Assembly: GCF_002699985.1 (NCBI RefSeq)
Contig: NZ_LKBT01000014.1
Span: 50,485-114,484, forward strand
Length of the DNA stretch: 64,000 nt
Source of the DNA: Pseudomonas sp. ICMP 561
Lineage (GTDB): Bacteria > Pseudomonadota > Gammaproteobacteria > Pseudomonadales > Pseudomonadaceae
Reading direction: 5' to 3'
Shown here: positions 1 through 7,579 of the stretch, piece by piece
How the letters are laid out: the number at the start of each line of letters is the position of its first letter
How positions within the stretch are numbered: position 1 is the first letter of the stretch
Translations under genes and position numbers: made by a program
Notes under the pieces: generated by a model
The model's input: only the letters and a program-made list of their open reading frames with translations
Database searches by the model: none
Told to the model about the DNA's origin: nothing

Positions 1-106
1 AGTAAATCACGACCTGCTTGCCCTTCAGTTCGGCCAGGCTCACGGCCTGCCCGCTGGTGGCTTGCACCTGAAAATCACTAACCGGTTGATCTACTGCTAC
101 AGCCAT
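1..106 (-). CDS. bcp: Peroxiredoxin Bcp, N-terminal part (runs off the left edge)
   Basis: Only the first 35 codons are visible. The frame opens at an ATG at 106 and reads MAVAVDQPVSDFQVQATSGQ, then a stretch rich in L-A-E-L-K-G-K and V-V-I-Y, which is the usual start of the thioredoxin fold of the Bcp/PrxQ thiol peroxidases. The peroxidatic cysteine motif lies outside the window. A purine-rich AAGGAAA precedes the start. It follows gcvR by 9 bases on the same strand, and gcvR-bcp is a common pair in gamma-proteobacteria. The family reduces hydroperoxides in the cytoplasm. The identification rests on a short N-terminus plus context. Confidence 0.7.
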   Translation of the reverse strand, partial: MAVAVDQPVSDFQVQATSGQAVSLAELKGKQVVIY

Positions 107-115
107 GGGATTTCC

Positions 116-679
116 TTACATAGGAGCTTGCGGACGCCACGGTTCAATCAGTGCATCGAGGTTCAGCGCGTCGGCGAAATCCAGGAACTGATCGCGCAGC
201 CAACTGATCTGGATGCCCGCAGGCAAGGTCACGGTGAAGGTTGCGTTAAGCATCGTGCCACCAGTCTGCGGTGCCAGATAGGTATCGCAGATCAGGTTTT
301 CCAGTTCCACATTGTGATCCATGAAGAACTGGCACAGCTCATTGATGATGTCCGGGCGATACGCCGAGCTGACGTAAGCCACGTAAGGCAGCGCCTCTGG
401 ACGGCTTTCCAGCGTGGCACTGCGCACCACACTGGTAGTGAAGTCATGTTTCTTGGACAGGCCGGGGAGGCCGGTTTCCAGGCGGGCCAGGGCATCCCAG
501 CTACCGGAGACCTGCAGAATCAACGCACTGTATTCGCCGTGACGGGTCAGGCGTGAGCTGACAACCGAGCAACGACTTTCGTGACTGGCACGGCACAGGA
601 CGTTGGTCAGCTCCATTGGGTTTGCGCCAAGGGCACTGATGACAAGGAATTGTTCGCGAACTGTGGGGGTGGACGACAT
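116..679 (-). CDS. gcvR: Glycine cleavage system transcriptional repressor GcvR (two ACT domains)
   Basis: A 187-residue protein opening MSSTPTVREQFLVISALGAN. It has the GcvR pattern of two successive ACT folds, roughly residues 8-90 and 97-180, with no DNA-binding domain. In E. coli GcvR binds glycine and acts through protein contact with the activator GcvA to control the glycine cleavage genes; that role is from the family and is not shown here. It lies divergently from dapA across about 325 bases and directly upstream of bcp, probably in one transcript. Length is normal for the family. Many Pseudomonas homologues are simply annotated as ACT-domain proteins. Confidence 0.85.
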   Translation of the reverse strand: MSSTPTVREQFLVISALGANPMELTNVLCRASHESRCSVVSSRLTRHGEYSALILQVSGSWDALARLETGLPGLSKKHDFTTSVVRSATLESRPEALPYVAYVSSAYRPDIINELCQFFMDHNVELENLICDTYLAPQTGGTMLNATFTVTLPAGIQISWLRDQFLDFADALNLDALIEPWRPQAPM

Positions 680-1005
680 GCAGCATTCCTAGATGATGAG
701 CGGTCGGTACATTTATTGGCTTGCAGGACCGAATCGACGATCAACAGCGCCAGACACCCGCCGCAGCTTCTGGCGGAGTGCGTCTGCCTGATTACCAAAG
801 GCAGGCTGCAACAGCGCTGGAGCAGGGGTTCTGACGATAAAATCGACCGATTGAAGGAGGCGCGCAGATGACCAGTACCGATCAAAGAACGAAGGGTAGC
901 GAAAACCATCGCTCAGGGGAATGCTCACAGCGTGGTACTTCGCTTGTACTAGGCTGATAGCGCCAGTACCATTACCGCTCTCTTTTTCCGGCAGGAGCGG
1001 TTTGC
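680..1005. other. Divergent intergenic region gcvR / dapA
   Basis: No convincing gene in these 326 bases. It must hold the promoters of gcvR (leftward) and dapA (rightward). The dapA ribosome-binding site AGGAG at 993-997 is clear. No strong inverted repeat or operator was found by eye. Confidence 0.6.
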
Positions 1006-1884
1006 ATGATTGCGGGCAGTATGGTGGCACTGGTCACACCCATGGATGCACAGGGACGTCTGGACTGGGACAGCCTGAGCAAACTGGTGGACTTCCACCT
1101 GCAAGAAGGCACCAACGCCATTGTTGCCGTTGGCACCACAGGTGAATCGGCCACGCTCGATGTGAACGAACACATCGAAGTGATCCGTCGTGTGGTCGAT
1201 CAGGTTGCAGGTCGTATTCCTGTCATCGCAGGTACCGGCGCAAACTCCACGCGTGAAGCGATCGAGTTGACCAACAACGCCAAGCGCGCTGGCGCCGATG
1301 CGTGCCTGCTGGTCACGCCGTATTACAACAAGCCGACCCAGGAAGGGCTGTATCAGCACTTCAAGACTATCGCCGAAGCGGTCGATATCCCGCAGATTCT
1401 TTACAACGTGCCAGGCCGAACAGCCTGCGACATGCTGCCTGAAACCGTCGTGCGCCTGTCCACGGTGCCGAATATCATCGGTATTAAAGAAGCTACGGGC
1501 GACCTGCAGCGTGCCAAGGCCATTCTGGCCGGTGTCAGCAGCGACTTCCTGGTGTATTCCGGTGATGACCCTACGGCGGTCGAACTGATTCTGCTGGGCG
1601 GCAAGGGCAATATTTCCGTAACGGCCAACGTTGCACCGCGCGCCATGAGCGAGCTGTGTGCCGCCGCCATGCGCGGGGATGCCGAGACTGCGCGGGCCAT
1701 CAATGAAAAGCTGATGCCGCTCAACAAGACCCTGTTTATCGAATCCAACCCTATCCCCGTGAAATGGGCCCTGAACGAAATGGGTTTGATGCCGGACGGT
1801 ATCCGTCTGCCGCTCACCTGGCTGAGTCAGGCCTGTCACGAACCGCTGCGTCAGGCCCTGCGCCAGTCCGGCGTTCTGGTTTAA
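1006..1884 (+). CDS. dapA: 4-hydroxy-tetrahydrodipicolinate synthase DapA
   Basis: A 292-residue TIM-barrel aldolase, the normal length. It condenses pyruvate with aspartate semialdehyde in the first committed step of diaminopimelate and lysine synthesis in the cytoplasm. Visible marks are the pyruvate-binding VGTTGES loop near residues 43-49, the tyrosine in YNVPGRT near 133 and the Schiff-base lysine in GIKEATGD near 161. An AGGAG ribosome-binding site lies 8 bases before the ATG. bamC, the MBL hydrolase and purC follow on the same strand with almost no gaps, which suggests a shared transcript. Confidence 0.97.
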   Translation: MIAGSMVALVTPMDAQGRLDWDSLSKLVDFHLQEGTNAIVAVGTTGESATLDVNEHIEVIRRVVDQVAGRIPVIAGTGANSTREAIELTNNAKRAGADACLLVTPYYNKPTQEGLYQHFKTIAEAVDIPQILYNVPGRTACDMLPETVVRLSTVPNIIGIKEATGDLQRAKAILAGVSSDFLVYSGDDPTAVELILLGGKGNISVTANVAPRAMSELCAAAMRGDAETARAINEKLMPLNKTLFIESNPIPVKWALNEMGLMPDGIRLPLTWLSQACHEPLRQALRQSGVLV

Positions 1885-1902
1885 TTGAGGAAGCATTACG
1901 CA

Positions 1903-3018
1903 ATGAAGCGATTGGCCGGACTTTCCGCACTTGCCTTGATTATCTCCAGCACCAGCGGTTGCGGTTGGCTCTGGGGTGAAGATGGTTACTTCCGTGACCG
2001 TGGCAGCGATTACCTCGAAGCACAGCAAACTGCACCGATGCAGATTCCGCCGGGTGTCTCCGAGACGAAGCGTCTTGACCCTCTGTTGCCGATCCCGCGC
2101 AACGTGGCGGACGACACCGCCAAAGGCGAATTCGTAGTTCCTCGCCCGCAACCGCTGTCGACCGTAGCGGACTCCAGCGACTTCAGTCTGCAGAAGAGCG
2201 GCAACAACAGCTGGGTGCTCGCTCAGCGTGCGCCTGCCGAAGTCTGGCCAGTCGCGCATCAGTATTTCGAGGATAACGGTTTCCGTATCGCCGAAGATCG
2301 CCCGCAAACTGGTGAGTTCAGCACTACCTGGCAGCGTCTGGACGAGCTGTCCGCTGCCGTTGCCAAGCGCCTGACTGCCAGTGGCACGGCCTCCGATGCA
2401 GAAACTCGCGTGCGAGTGCGTATCGAGCCAGGCGTGCAGCGCAACACCAGTGAAATCTACGTGGTAAGCGCTGAGCGCCCAGCCGGTAGCTCCGCTGATG
2501 TCCCGTTCACTGATCGCGCTACCAACGTGGCACTCGATGCCGCACTGACCGATGACATGCTGGCCAGCCTGAGCCGCAGCTCTGCCCTGGGCGGTTCCGT
2601 ATCGCTGCTGGCAGCGCGTGACTACGACACCCCAAGTCGTGTCGCCTTGAGCGAAGACGGTAGCGGCAACCCGGTTCTGAACGTCGGTTCGGATCTGGAT
2701 CGCGCATGGTCCAGCGTAGGTCGAGCCCTGAATCAGGGTGAATGGCGCGTTGAAGACATCAACCGCAGCCTGGGTCTGTACTACATCAACCTGGCAGAGC
2801 GGGCTGATACGCCTGAGAACAAGCCTGGTTTCTTCGGCCGCCTGTTCGGCAGCAAGGAAACCAAGGAAGAGATCGATGCCCGTGCCGAGCGTTATCAAGT
2901 GCGCTTGAGCAAAGTGGGTGACAACGTTCAGGTTACCGTCGAGAAGAACATCAACACCGTCGCGCCGGCAGATGTTGCCCGTCGCGTACTGGGTGTCATT
3001 CAAGACAACCTGGGTTAA
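1903..3018 (+). CDS. bamC: Outer membrane assembly lipoprotein BamC
   Basis: A 371-residue lipoprotein of the BAM complex, which inserts beta-barrel proteins in the outer membrane. The N-terminus MKRLAGLSALALIISSTSGC is a lipoprotein signal ending in a cysteine, followed by a low-complexity segment and two helix-grip repeats as in NlpB/BamC. The frame is open back to a TTG at 1885, but the ATG at 1903 has GAGGAAG 9 bases upstream and starts the signal peptide, so it is preferred. The dapA stop is 18 bases upstream. The dapA-bamC order matches E. coli. Confidence 0.92.
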   Translation: MKRLAGLSALALIISSTSGCGWLWGEDGYFRDRGSDYLEAQQTAPMQIPPGVSETKRLDPLLPIPRNVADDTAKGEFVVPRPQPLSTVADSSDFSLQKSGNNSWVLAQRAPAEVWPVAHQYFEDNGFRIAEDRPQTGEFSTTWQRLDELSAAVAKRLTASGTASDAETRVRVRIEPGVQRNTSEIYVVSAERPAGSSADVPFTDRATNVALDAALTDDMLASLSRSSALGGSVSLLAARDYDTPSRVALSEDGSGNPVLNVGSDLDRAWSSVGRALNQGEWRVEDINRSLGLYYINLAERADTPENKPGFFGRLFGSKETKEEIDARAERYQVRLSKVGDNVQVTVEKNINTVAPADVARRVLGVIQDNLG

Positions 3019-3777
3019 GTGCGTTTCGCAGTATTAGGCAGCGGCAGCCAAGGGAATGGCACGCTGGTAGCCAGCGGCAATACCCATGTGTTGGTGGATT
3101 GTGGTTTCTCCCTGCGGGAAACCGAACGAAGACTGGCGCGGCTAGGGCTTAGCGCGCATCAGTTGAGCGCGATTCTGGTGACCCACGAACATGCCGATCA
3201 CGTGAATGGCGTGGGTTTGCTGTCTCGGCGCTACAATCTTCCGGTGTACATGAGTAGCGGCACGGCGAGAGGGTTGCGCAAGCCTGTTGAAGTCGCCGGG
3301 TATCTGGCAGGCGGCCAGGATTTGCAACTGGGGGCGTTGAACATCCATGTGGTGTCCGTCGCTCACGATGCCCTTGAACCGACGCAGTTCGTCTTCACCG
3401 ACGGCACGCGTCGCTTTGGCTTGCTGACGGATCTGGGGTCGTACTGCCCGACGGTGCTGCAAAGCTACCACGGCCTGGACGCCTTGATGATCGAGTCCAA
3501 CCACTGCCGGGACATGCTTGCTCGCGGTCACTACCCATACTTCCTGAAGCAGCGGGTCGGTGGCAGCGAAGGACATTTGAACAACCATCAGGCCGCAAGC
3601 CTGGTGAACGAGCTGGGCTGGCAGGACCTGCAACATCTGGTACTGGCCCACCTCAGCAGTAAGAACAATCTGCCGCATCTGGCCCGGCAATGTTTCGTCG
3701 ACACCCTCGGGTGCGATCCGGACTGGTTACAATTGGCCGATCAAGATTCAGGGCTCGACTGGCGACATATCGCCTAG
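3019..3777 (+). CDS. MBL-fold metallo-hydrolase (YycJ/WalJ-like)
   Basis: A 252-residue metallo-beta-lactamase-fold protein. The metal-binding motif THEHADH is at residues 55-61 and a later ESNHCRDML block supplies a further histidine. The opening MRFAVLGSGSQGNGTLV resembles the YycJ group and the PhnP/RNase Z-like hydrolases. The start is a GTG immediately after the bamC stop (TAAGTG), so translation is probably coupled. The substrate is not known; some members are proposed to be nucleases. Its place between bamC and purC is conserved in Pseudomonas but gives no clear functional hint. Confidence 0.85.
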   Translation: MRFAVLGSGSQGNGTLVASGNTHVLVDCGFSLRETERRLARLGLSAHQLSAILVTHEHADHVNGVGLLSRRYNLPVYMSSGTARGLRKPVEVAGYLAGGQDLQLGALNIHVVSVAHDALEPTQFVFTDGTRRFGLLTDLGSYCPTVLQSYHGLDALMIESNHCRDMLARGHYPYFLKQRVGGSEGHLNNHQAASLVNELGWQDLQHLVLAHLSSKNNLPHLARQCFVDTLGCDPDWLQLADQDSGLDWRHIA

Positions 3778-3805
3778 CCCAACTACTTAGCAAGCGGAGC
3801 CCATC

Positions 3806-4519
3806 ATGGAAAAACGTGAAGAACTCTACCGCGGCAAAGCCAAATCGGTTTACAAGACCGACGACGCTGACCGCTTGATCCTGCTGTTCCGTAACGACAC
3901 GTCGGCGTTCGACGGCAAGCGTATCGAACAACTGGACCGCAAAGGCATGGTGAACAACAAGTTCAACGCCTTCATCATGCAGAAGCTCGAAGCGGCAGGC
4001 ATTCCGACCCAGTTCGACAAACTGCTGGCCGACAATGAAGTGCTGGTCAAAAAGCTCGACATGATCCCGGTTGAATGCGTCGTGCGTAACTACGCCGCCG
4101 GCAGCCTGGTCAAGCGCCTCGGCGTCGAAGAGGGCCTCAAGCTCAACCCATACACCTTCGAGCTGTTCCTGAAGGACGACGCCAAAGGCGACCCGTTTAT
4201 CAACGAATCCCACGTCGTGGCATTCGGTTGGGGCACCGCCGAGCAACTGGTTCGCATGAAAGAACTGTCGCTCAAGGTCAACGAAGTCCTGAGCAAACTG
4301 TTCGATGACGCTGGTCTGCTGTTGGTCGACTTCAAACTCGAATTCGGTGTTTTCAGCGACGGCTCCATCGTCCTGGGCGACGAATTCAGCCCGGACGGCT
4401 GCCGTCTGTGGGACAAGGACACCAAGAAGAAGATGGACAAAGACCGCTTCCGCCAAGGCCTCGGTGATGTTATCGAAGCCTACGAAGAAGTCGCCAACCG
4501 TCTGGGCGTACCGCTCTAA
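3806..4519 (+). CDS. purC: SAICAR synthase PurC
   Basis: A 237-residue phosphoribosylaminoimidazole-succinocarboxamide synthase, the standard bacterial length. It joins aspartate to CAIR in an ATP-dependent step of purine synthesis. The N-terminal [20 protein letters not shown] nucleotide-binding strand pair, the [12 protein letters not shown] motif, LVDFKLEFG and the [11 protein letters not shown] block near residue 195 are all intact. A GGAG lies 9 bases before the ATG. It ends the dapA-bamC-MBL-purC run and is followed by tRNA-Ser. Confidence 0.97.
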   Translation: MEKREELYRGKAKSVYKTDDADRLILLFRNDTSAFDGKRIEQLDRKGMVNNKFNAFIMQKLEAAGIPTQFDKLLADNEVLVKKLDMIPVECVVRNYAAGSLVKRLGVEEGLKLNPYTFELFLKDDAKGDPFINESHVVAFGWGTAEQLVRMKELSLKVNEVLSKLFDDAGLLLVDFKLEFGVFSDGSIVLGDEFSPDGCRLWDKDTKKKMDKDRFRQGLGDVIEAYEEVANRLGVPL

Positions 4520-4612
4520 GACGGAGAAAGTAACGCAAGCGCTTGATAGCACGAAAAAAAATCAGCAAAAGGTATCGCCTTCTGCAATTGAACTGTTATG
4601 ATGCGCGCCGTT

Positions 4613-4702
4613 GGAGAGATGCCGGAGTGGCCGAACGGGACGGATTCGAAATCCGTTGTACTGGCGACAGTACCTAGGGTTCAAATCCCTATCTCTCCGC
4701 CA
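4613..4702 (+). tRNA. tRNA-Ser (anticodon CGA)
   Basis: The 90-base class II tRNA begins GGAGAGATGCCGGAGTGG and ends with an encoded CCA. The anticodon stem ACGGA/TCCGT encloses the loop TTCGAAA, giving anticodon CGA, and a long variable arm follows. The acceptor arms GGAGAGA and TCTCTCC pair. Its last 17 bases plus TA recur at 6852-6870 and mark the ends of an inserted element, so the tRNA 3' end is the probable attachment site. Confidence 0.95.
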
Positions 4703-4704
4703 TA
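4686..4704 (+). repeat. Left attachment-type repeat (attL) inside tRNA-Ser 3' end
   Basis: The 19 bases TCCCTATCTCTCCGCCATA recur without mismatch at 6852-6870. The bases just outside the match differ. This is the pattern left by site-specific integration into a tRNA gene. Confidence 0.8.
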
Positions 4705-4753
4705 TTAAAAATCCTTATAAATCAATAGGTTATGAGGATTTTGGCAAAGTGGA

Positions 4754-4775
4754 TTTGTACCAGCACTTTGTACCA
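4754..4775 (+). repeat. Pair of TTTGTACCA direct repeats, left end of island
   Basis: TTTGTACCA occurs at 4754-4762 and 4767-4775, separated by GCAC. The same arrangement, with spacer CTGC, is at 6768-6789 near the other end. Short repeats just inside an attachment site are typical of integrase arm-binding sites, which is the inference here. Confidence 0.5.
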
Positions 4776-4782
4776 AAAAATT

Positions 4783-4812
4783 GCCTTGATCTTTGGATCA
4801 AGGCTTTTTTTT
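4783..4812 (+). terminator. Rho-independent terminator after tRNA-Ser
   Basis: A perfect 9-bp stem GCCTTGATC / GATCAAGGC with a 4-base loop is followed by eight T residues. It lies inside the mini-island, about 80 bases past the tRNA, and would end transcription from purC/tRNA-Ser now that the native terminator is displaced to 6879. Confidence 0.8.
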
Positions 4813-5263
4813 GATCAAATTTTAATCTCAACGAATTGGCACTGCTTCGTTGCCAGATTTACTCCCTACCAATTCGCTAATGGAATGCACTTGCGATGTG
4901 CTCATCAGGGCTTACGAGAGCTGACCCGCGATCTACCGCCGGGTCAATCCATTCTGCGGAGGTCATACGCTCTCACCGGGGCACTCTGCGTCAATATCAA
5001 TTGCCCTTAAGTAATCGCTCTTTATCCTACTATACGTCTTCCAGCCGGACGTCTGGCTAGCAGCGTGGAGAGGGTTTAACGCTTCCACGCATGGCGGTCA
5101 GCGACGCAAAAAGGAAGGCTGAAGGGAGAGCGGCATGCCTGGTATCCGTCTTGGCGGGCTTCGTCTGCCCGATGATCTCATTTCCCAAAGCATCACGTGT
5201 TCCTGCGGTGCTGGCGATGTGATATATCTATGTAGACGATTCGACTAGACTCAGGGGTGAGCG

Positions 5264-5860
5264 ATGTCTACAGCAAAGTTGAGAATTGACCTTTCGCAGG
5301 GATTGATTGACGTTGAGGGCTCGGAAGGATTCGTACTAGAAGTTTACAACGACTTCAAGGCGCGGATGCAATCGGTACCTGCGAAACAAGAAGTGACGCA
5401 TGGAATCAAAGGCATAGATGCTCCGCAACCAGCAACATCTGAAGCGCCTACTCCCAAGCTGAAAAATACGAAATCTGCCTCAAGTGCAACCGCGAAGCTC
5501 CGTAAAGGAAGCCGAGAAGAACATTCGATGGTTACGGATCTAGATCTCTCCAATACGAAAGCTGGTCGCTTAAAAGATTTTGTTGCAAGATTCGTATTAA
5601 AAACAAATATGGAGAGAAACTTAGCTTTTGTTTATTTCATGCAGCACGAGATGGAGTTGGCTAATATTGCTGAAAATCATATTTTTACGTGTTATAGGCA
5701 TATTGGTGTCAAAGTTCCTGGAGCCTTACGGCAAAGCTTGTTTGACACATCAAGCGCTAAAGGTTGGGTGAATACGTCTCATATGGACGATATCCGTGTA
5801 ACTACCATTGGTATGAATCATTTGGAGCACGATTTACCAAAAGCGACTCCTGCTGAATGA
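5264..5860 (+). CDS. Unknown protein with predicted C-terminal winged-helix-like domain (mini-island gene 1)
   Basis: A 198-residue protein with no family that I recognise with certainty. The first 35 residues (STAKLRIDLSQGLIDVEGSE onward) form a short domain rich in beta-type residues, residues about 45-95 are low-complexity and S/T/K-rich like a linker, and residues about 100-195 form an alpha/beta domain (from FVLKTNMERN to MNHLEHDLPK) that looks like a winged helix. A similar pattern appears at the N-terminus of the next gene. The start ATG follows AGGGGTGAG. The next gene overlaps by ATGA, so the pair is translationally coupled. The second half is AT-rich compared with the chromosome around it. 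A DNA-binding or adaptor role is only a guess. Confidence 0.75.
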   Translation: MSTAKLRIDLSQGLIDVEGSEGFVLEVYNDFKARMQSVPAKQEVTHGIKGIDAPQPATSEAPTPKLKNTKSASSATAKLRKGSREEHSMVTDLDLSNTKAGRLKDFVARFVLKTNMERNLAFVYFMQHEMELANIAENHIFTCYRHIGVKVPGALRQSLFDTSSAKGWVNTSHMDDIRVTTIGMNHLEHDLPKATPAE

Positions 5861-6621
5861 TAGACATAGAAAACTTTGCGCTGAAGATCCCCGACCTCGC
5901 CTCGAAAACGTCGTCGGAGTTGATACACTATTTTGTATATTTTCTTACGATCGTCCAATCTCATCCATCTGCCACAGCCTCCAAGATATCGGGTTGTTTC
6001 TCTGAATTACGTATACCACCGTATTCAAACATTAGCGCTTACCTTTCCACACATTCAAAACGCGGAAGCAATCGCAGCTTTATCAAGGCGACAAGTGGGT
6101 ACAGCTTGTCAAGAAGCGCCCAAGTTGACATTCAGAAAACATTGCATTCAGGTCCGGCAAAATTAGAGACGAGTCTATTATTGCGAAATCTATTGCCTGA
6201 AATGGAGGATTTAGCGGAAAAAACATTTCTCCAAGAAGCTATTGATTGTTACGAAATTGGAGCTAGGCGTTCAGCCATAGTGATGGTTTGGATTCTTGTA
6301 ATACATCATATGAATAATTTTGTATTGTCGAGCGAGCTTGCTGCATTCAACGCCGTGCTGGCGACGAATAATGATAAGCGAATCAGAATTAAAGCTATAG
6401 CAAAAATTGACGACTTTACCGAAATTCCAGAGGGGAAGTTTATTGAAATTCTTAGAGTTGCTGGCATTATATCGAATGATGTCCGCAAAATTCTCGACGT
6501 CAAGCTTGGTATTCGTAATAGCTCGGCACATCCATCCGCAATAAATATTTCCGAGGTTAAAGCAACGGATTTCATTATTGATCTAGTGGAAAATGTTATT
6601 CGAAAGTATAGGTGTCCGTAG
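5857..6621 (+). CDS. Unknown protein with HEPN-like C-terminal motif (mini-island gene 2)
   Basis: A 254-residue protein that I do not recognise as a named family. Residues about 20-95 resemble the winged-helix-like part of gene 1 (FVYFL, a helix pair, then a serine-rich turn and SGYSLSR). Residues about 110-250 are alpha-helical and contain R220-N-S-S-A-H225, an R-x4-H arrangement followed by a long helix. This is the active-site signature of HEPN ribonucleases, which occur in toxin-antitoxin and phage-defence systems. The helix before it (ARRSAIVMVWILVIHHMNNF) also fits an all-helical HEPN fold. It starts inside the stop of gene 1 (ATGA). Base composition is much more AT-rich than the core genes. 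RNase activity is inferred from one motif only. Confidence 0.75.
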   Translation: MIDIENFALKIPDLASKTSSELIHYFVYFLTIVQSHPSATASKISGCFSELRIPPYSNISAYLSTHSKRGSNRSFIKATSGYSLSRSAQVDIQKTLHSGPAKLETSLLLRNLLPEMEDLAEKTFLQEAIDCYEIGARRSAIVMVWILVIHHMNNFVLSSELAAFNAVLATNNDKRIRIKAIAKIDDFTEIPEGKFIEILRVAGIISNDVRKILDVKLGIRNSSAHPSAINISEVKATDFIIDLVENVIRKYRCP

Positions 6622-6767
6622 AGAGGATCTGTAGGTGCTCAGCTGTCAGCTAACACTATCGTCTGGTGGATTGATGAGGGGCATTGAAAAAAATTTTATA
6701 TTTTGATTAGAGGCTCAAATATAGGAAGCGAAAAGTTCCCTGTTGTCGCATCTGACGGAGAGAGCAT

Positions 6768-6789
6768 TTTGTACCACTGCTTTGTACCA
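6768..6789 (+). repeat. Pair of TTTGTACCA direct repeats, right end of island
   Basis: TTTGTACCA at 6768-6776 and 6781-6789, 4 bases apart, in the same orientation and spacing as the pair at 4754-4775. It lies about 60 bases inside the right attachment repeat. Confidence 0.5.
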
Positions 6790-6851
6790 AAACTCCGTTG
6801 TAGGCCTCATCACGCTTGTGTTTCGGGGGCTACTGAGCATTTCGCAGAGTG

Positions 6852-6870
6852 TCCCTATCTCTCCGCCATA
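6852..6870 (+). repeat. Right attachment-type repeat (attR), copy of tRNA-Ser 3' end
   Basis: The same 19 bases as 4686-4704, here without the rest of a tRNA. It marks the right boundary of the 2.17-kb insert. The native terminator of the tRNA follows at once. Confidence 0.8.
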
Positions 6871-6878
6871 CAAATGAA

Positions 6879-6910
6879 AGCCCCAGAAGTTATGCTTCTG
6901 GGGCTTTTTT
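6879..6910 (+). terminator. Rho-independent terminator, probably the native one of tRNA-Ser
   Basis: A perfect 11-bp stem AGCCCCAGAAG / CTTCTGGGGCT with a 5-base loop and a T-run. It starts 9 bases after attR, where the terminator would sit just behind the intact tRNA before the insertion. Confidence 0.85.
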
Positions 6911-6939
6911 GTGTGAGCTAGATAAGTTGGAGAGCAATA

Positions 6940-7182
6940 TTATTCGGTGCTCATCTTTTCCAGACGAACCAGCAACTCATGCGGATCCGCATCCAGCCCC
7001 CGACACAAATCCATAAACTCAATCACATCCAGCCGCCGCTCCGCATTTTCGGTTTTCGACACGAAGGACTGCGGCCGTCCCAACTTCGTGGCCAGCTCTT
7101 TTTGAGCCAGGCCTGCTTCTATTCGCGCTTCCAGGAGAAGGGTCAGAAGGGATAGGTAGCGGGTGTTGTGGATGGTTTTCAC
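6940..7182 (-). CDS. XRE-family small transcriptional regulator
   Basis: An 80-residue single-domain helix-turn-helix protein. Residues about 10-65 carry the Cro/CI-type helices (QKELATKLGRPQSFVSKTEN, then RRLDVIEFMDLC). It starts inside the stop codon of the upstream regulator (ATGA overlap), so the two are co-translated. The recognition regions share LGRPQSF, and RRLD-I---DLC follows at the same distance in both, so they look like tandem duplicates. Target genes are unknown. No toxin partner lies beside it. Confidence 0.85.
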   Translation of the reverse strand: MKTIHNTRYLSLLTLLLEARIEAGLAQKELATKLGRPQSFVSKTENAERRLDVIEFMDLCRGLDADPHELLVRLEKMSTE

Positions 7183-7430
7183 TCTGACGACGCCAGCGCC
7201 GCTTCATACTCATTCACAAACTGCGGCAACGCATAACCAAGCACCGCGCACAAATCCCGCAGTTGAATCAGATCCAGGCGTCGTGATCCTTTTTCCACAT
7301 CGCTCATGAATGACTGTGGTCGGCCCAGCGCTGCGGAGCACTCCGATTGGGTCAGGTCGGCGTTTTCTCTAATCGTGCGCAGTAGCTTGATCAGCACCTG
7401 ATGTTCTCGTCGATAGATTGCTTTTGTCAT
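7179..7430 (-). CDS. XRE-family small transcriptional regulator, upstream paralogue
   Basis: An 83-residue Cro/CI helix-turn-helix protein (TQSECSAALGRPQSFMSDVE, then RRLDLIQLRDLC), paralogous to the next gene. The frame is open to 7574, but the ATG at 7430 starts where the paralogue aligns, and the extension has no domain character, so 7430 is preferred. Two tandem 15-bp repeats at 7469-7498 lie about 40 bases upstream and could be its own operator. Confidence 0.82.
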   Translation of the reverse strand: MTKAIYRREHQVLIKLLRTIRENADLTQSECSAALGRPQSFMSDVEKGSRRLDLIQLRDLCAVLGYALPQFVNEYEAALASSE

Positions 7431-7468
7431 GGTGGCCGTTCCTGTTGAACAGCGGCGTAAGCTATAAC

Positions 7469-7498
7469 TGATTTTCAGATATCTGATTTTCGGATATT
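7469..7498. promoter_or_regulatory. Two tandem 15-bp repeats, candidate XRE operator
   Basis: TGATTTTCAGATATC (7469-7483) is followed directly by TGATTTTCGGATATT (7484-7498), 13 of 15 bases identical. They lie between the divergent XRE pair and the gene at 7580. Two adjacent repeats in phase fit binding of the small regulators, but no binding evidence exists. Confidence 0.5.
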
Positions 7499-7579
7499 CT
7501 TGGTTTTGATTCGGCGCATGGCTGGAGGTCTGCACGGACGTAATAAATCTCGGAAGGCTTAGCTGAAAGGACACAATTT

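Larger units (their letters stand above)
4705..5263. other. Gene-poor left part of the tRNA-Ser mini-island
   Basis: No gene could be supported here. It holds an imperfect inverted repeat at about 4707-4742 (AAAATCCT and AGGATTTT arms), a pair of TTTGTACCA repeats (4754-4775), a strong terminator hairpin (4783-4812), and about 450 bases with no clear coding frame that must contain the promoter for the gene at 5264. No integrase fragment was recognised. Confidence 0.6.

Noticed and set aside
949..3003. A 684-codon open frame on the minus strand opposite dapA and bamC
   Set aside because: It mirrors the coding frames of two certain genes, has no recognisable domains and no ribosome-binding site; GC-rich antisense frames of this kind are common in Pseudomonas.
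4705..5263. A small coding gene in the left part of the mini-island
   Set aside because: Possible frames at 4732-5010 cross the strong terminator hairpin and have no ribosome-binding site or family resemblance.
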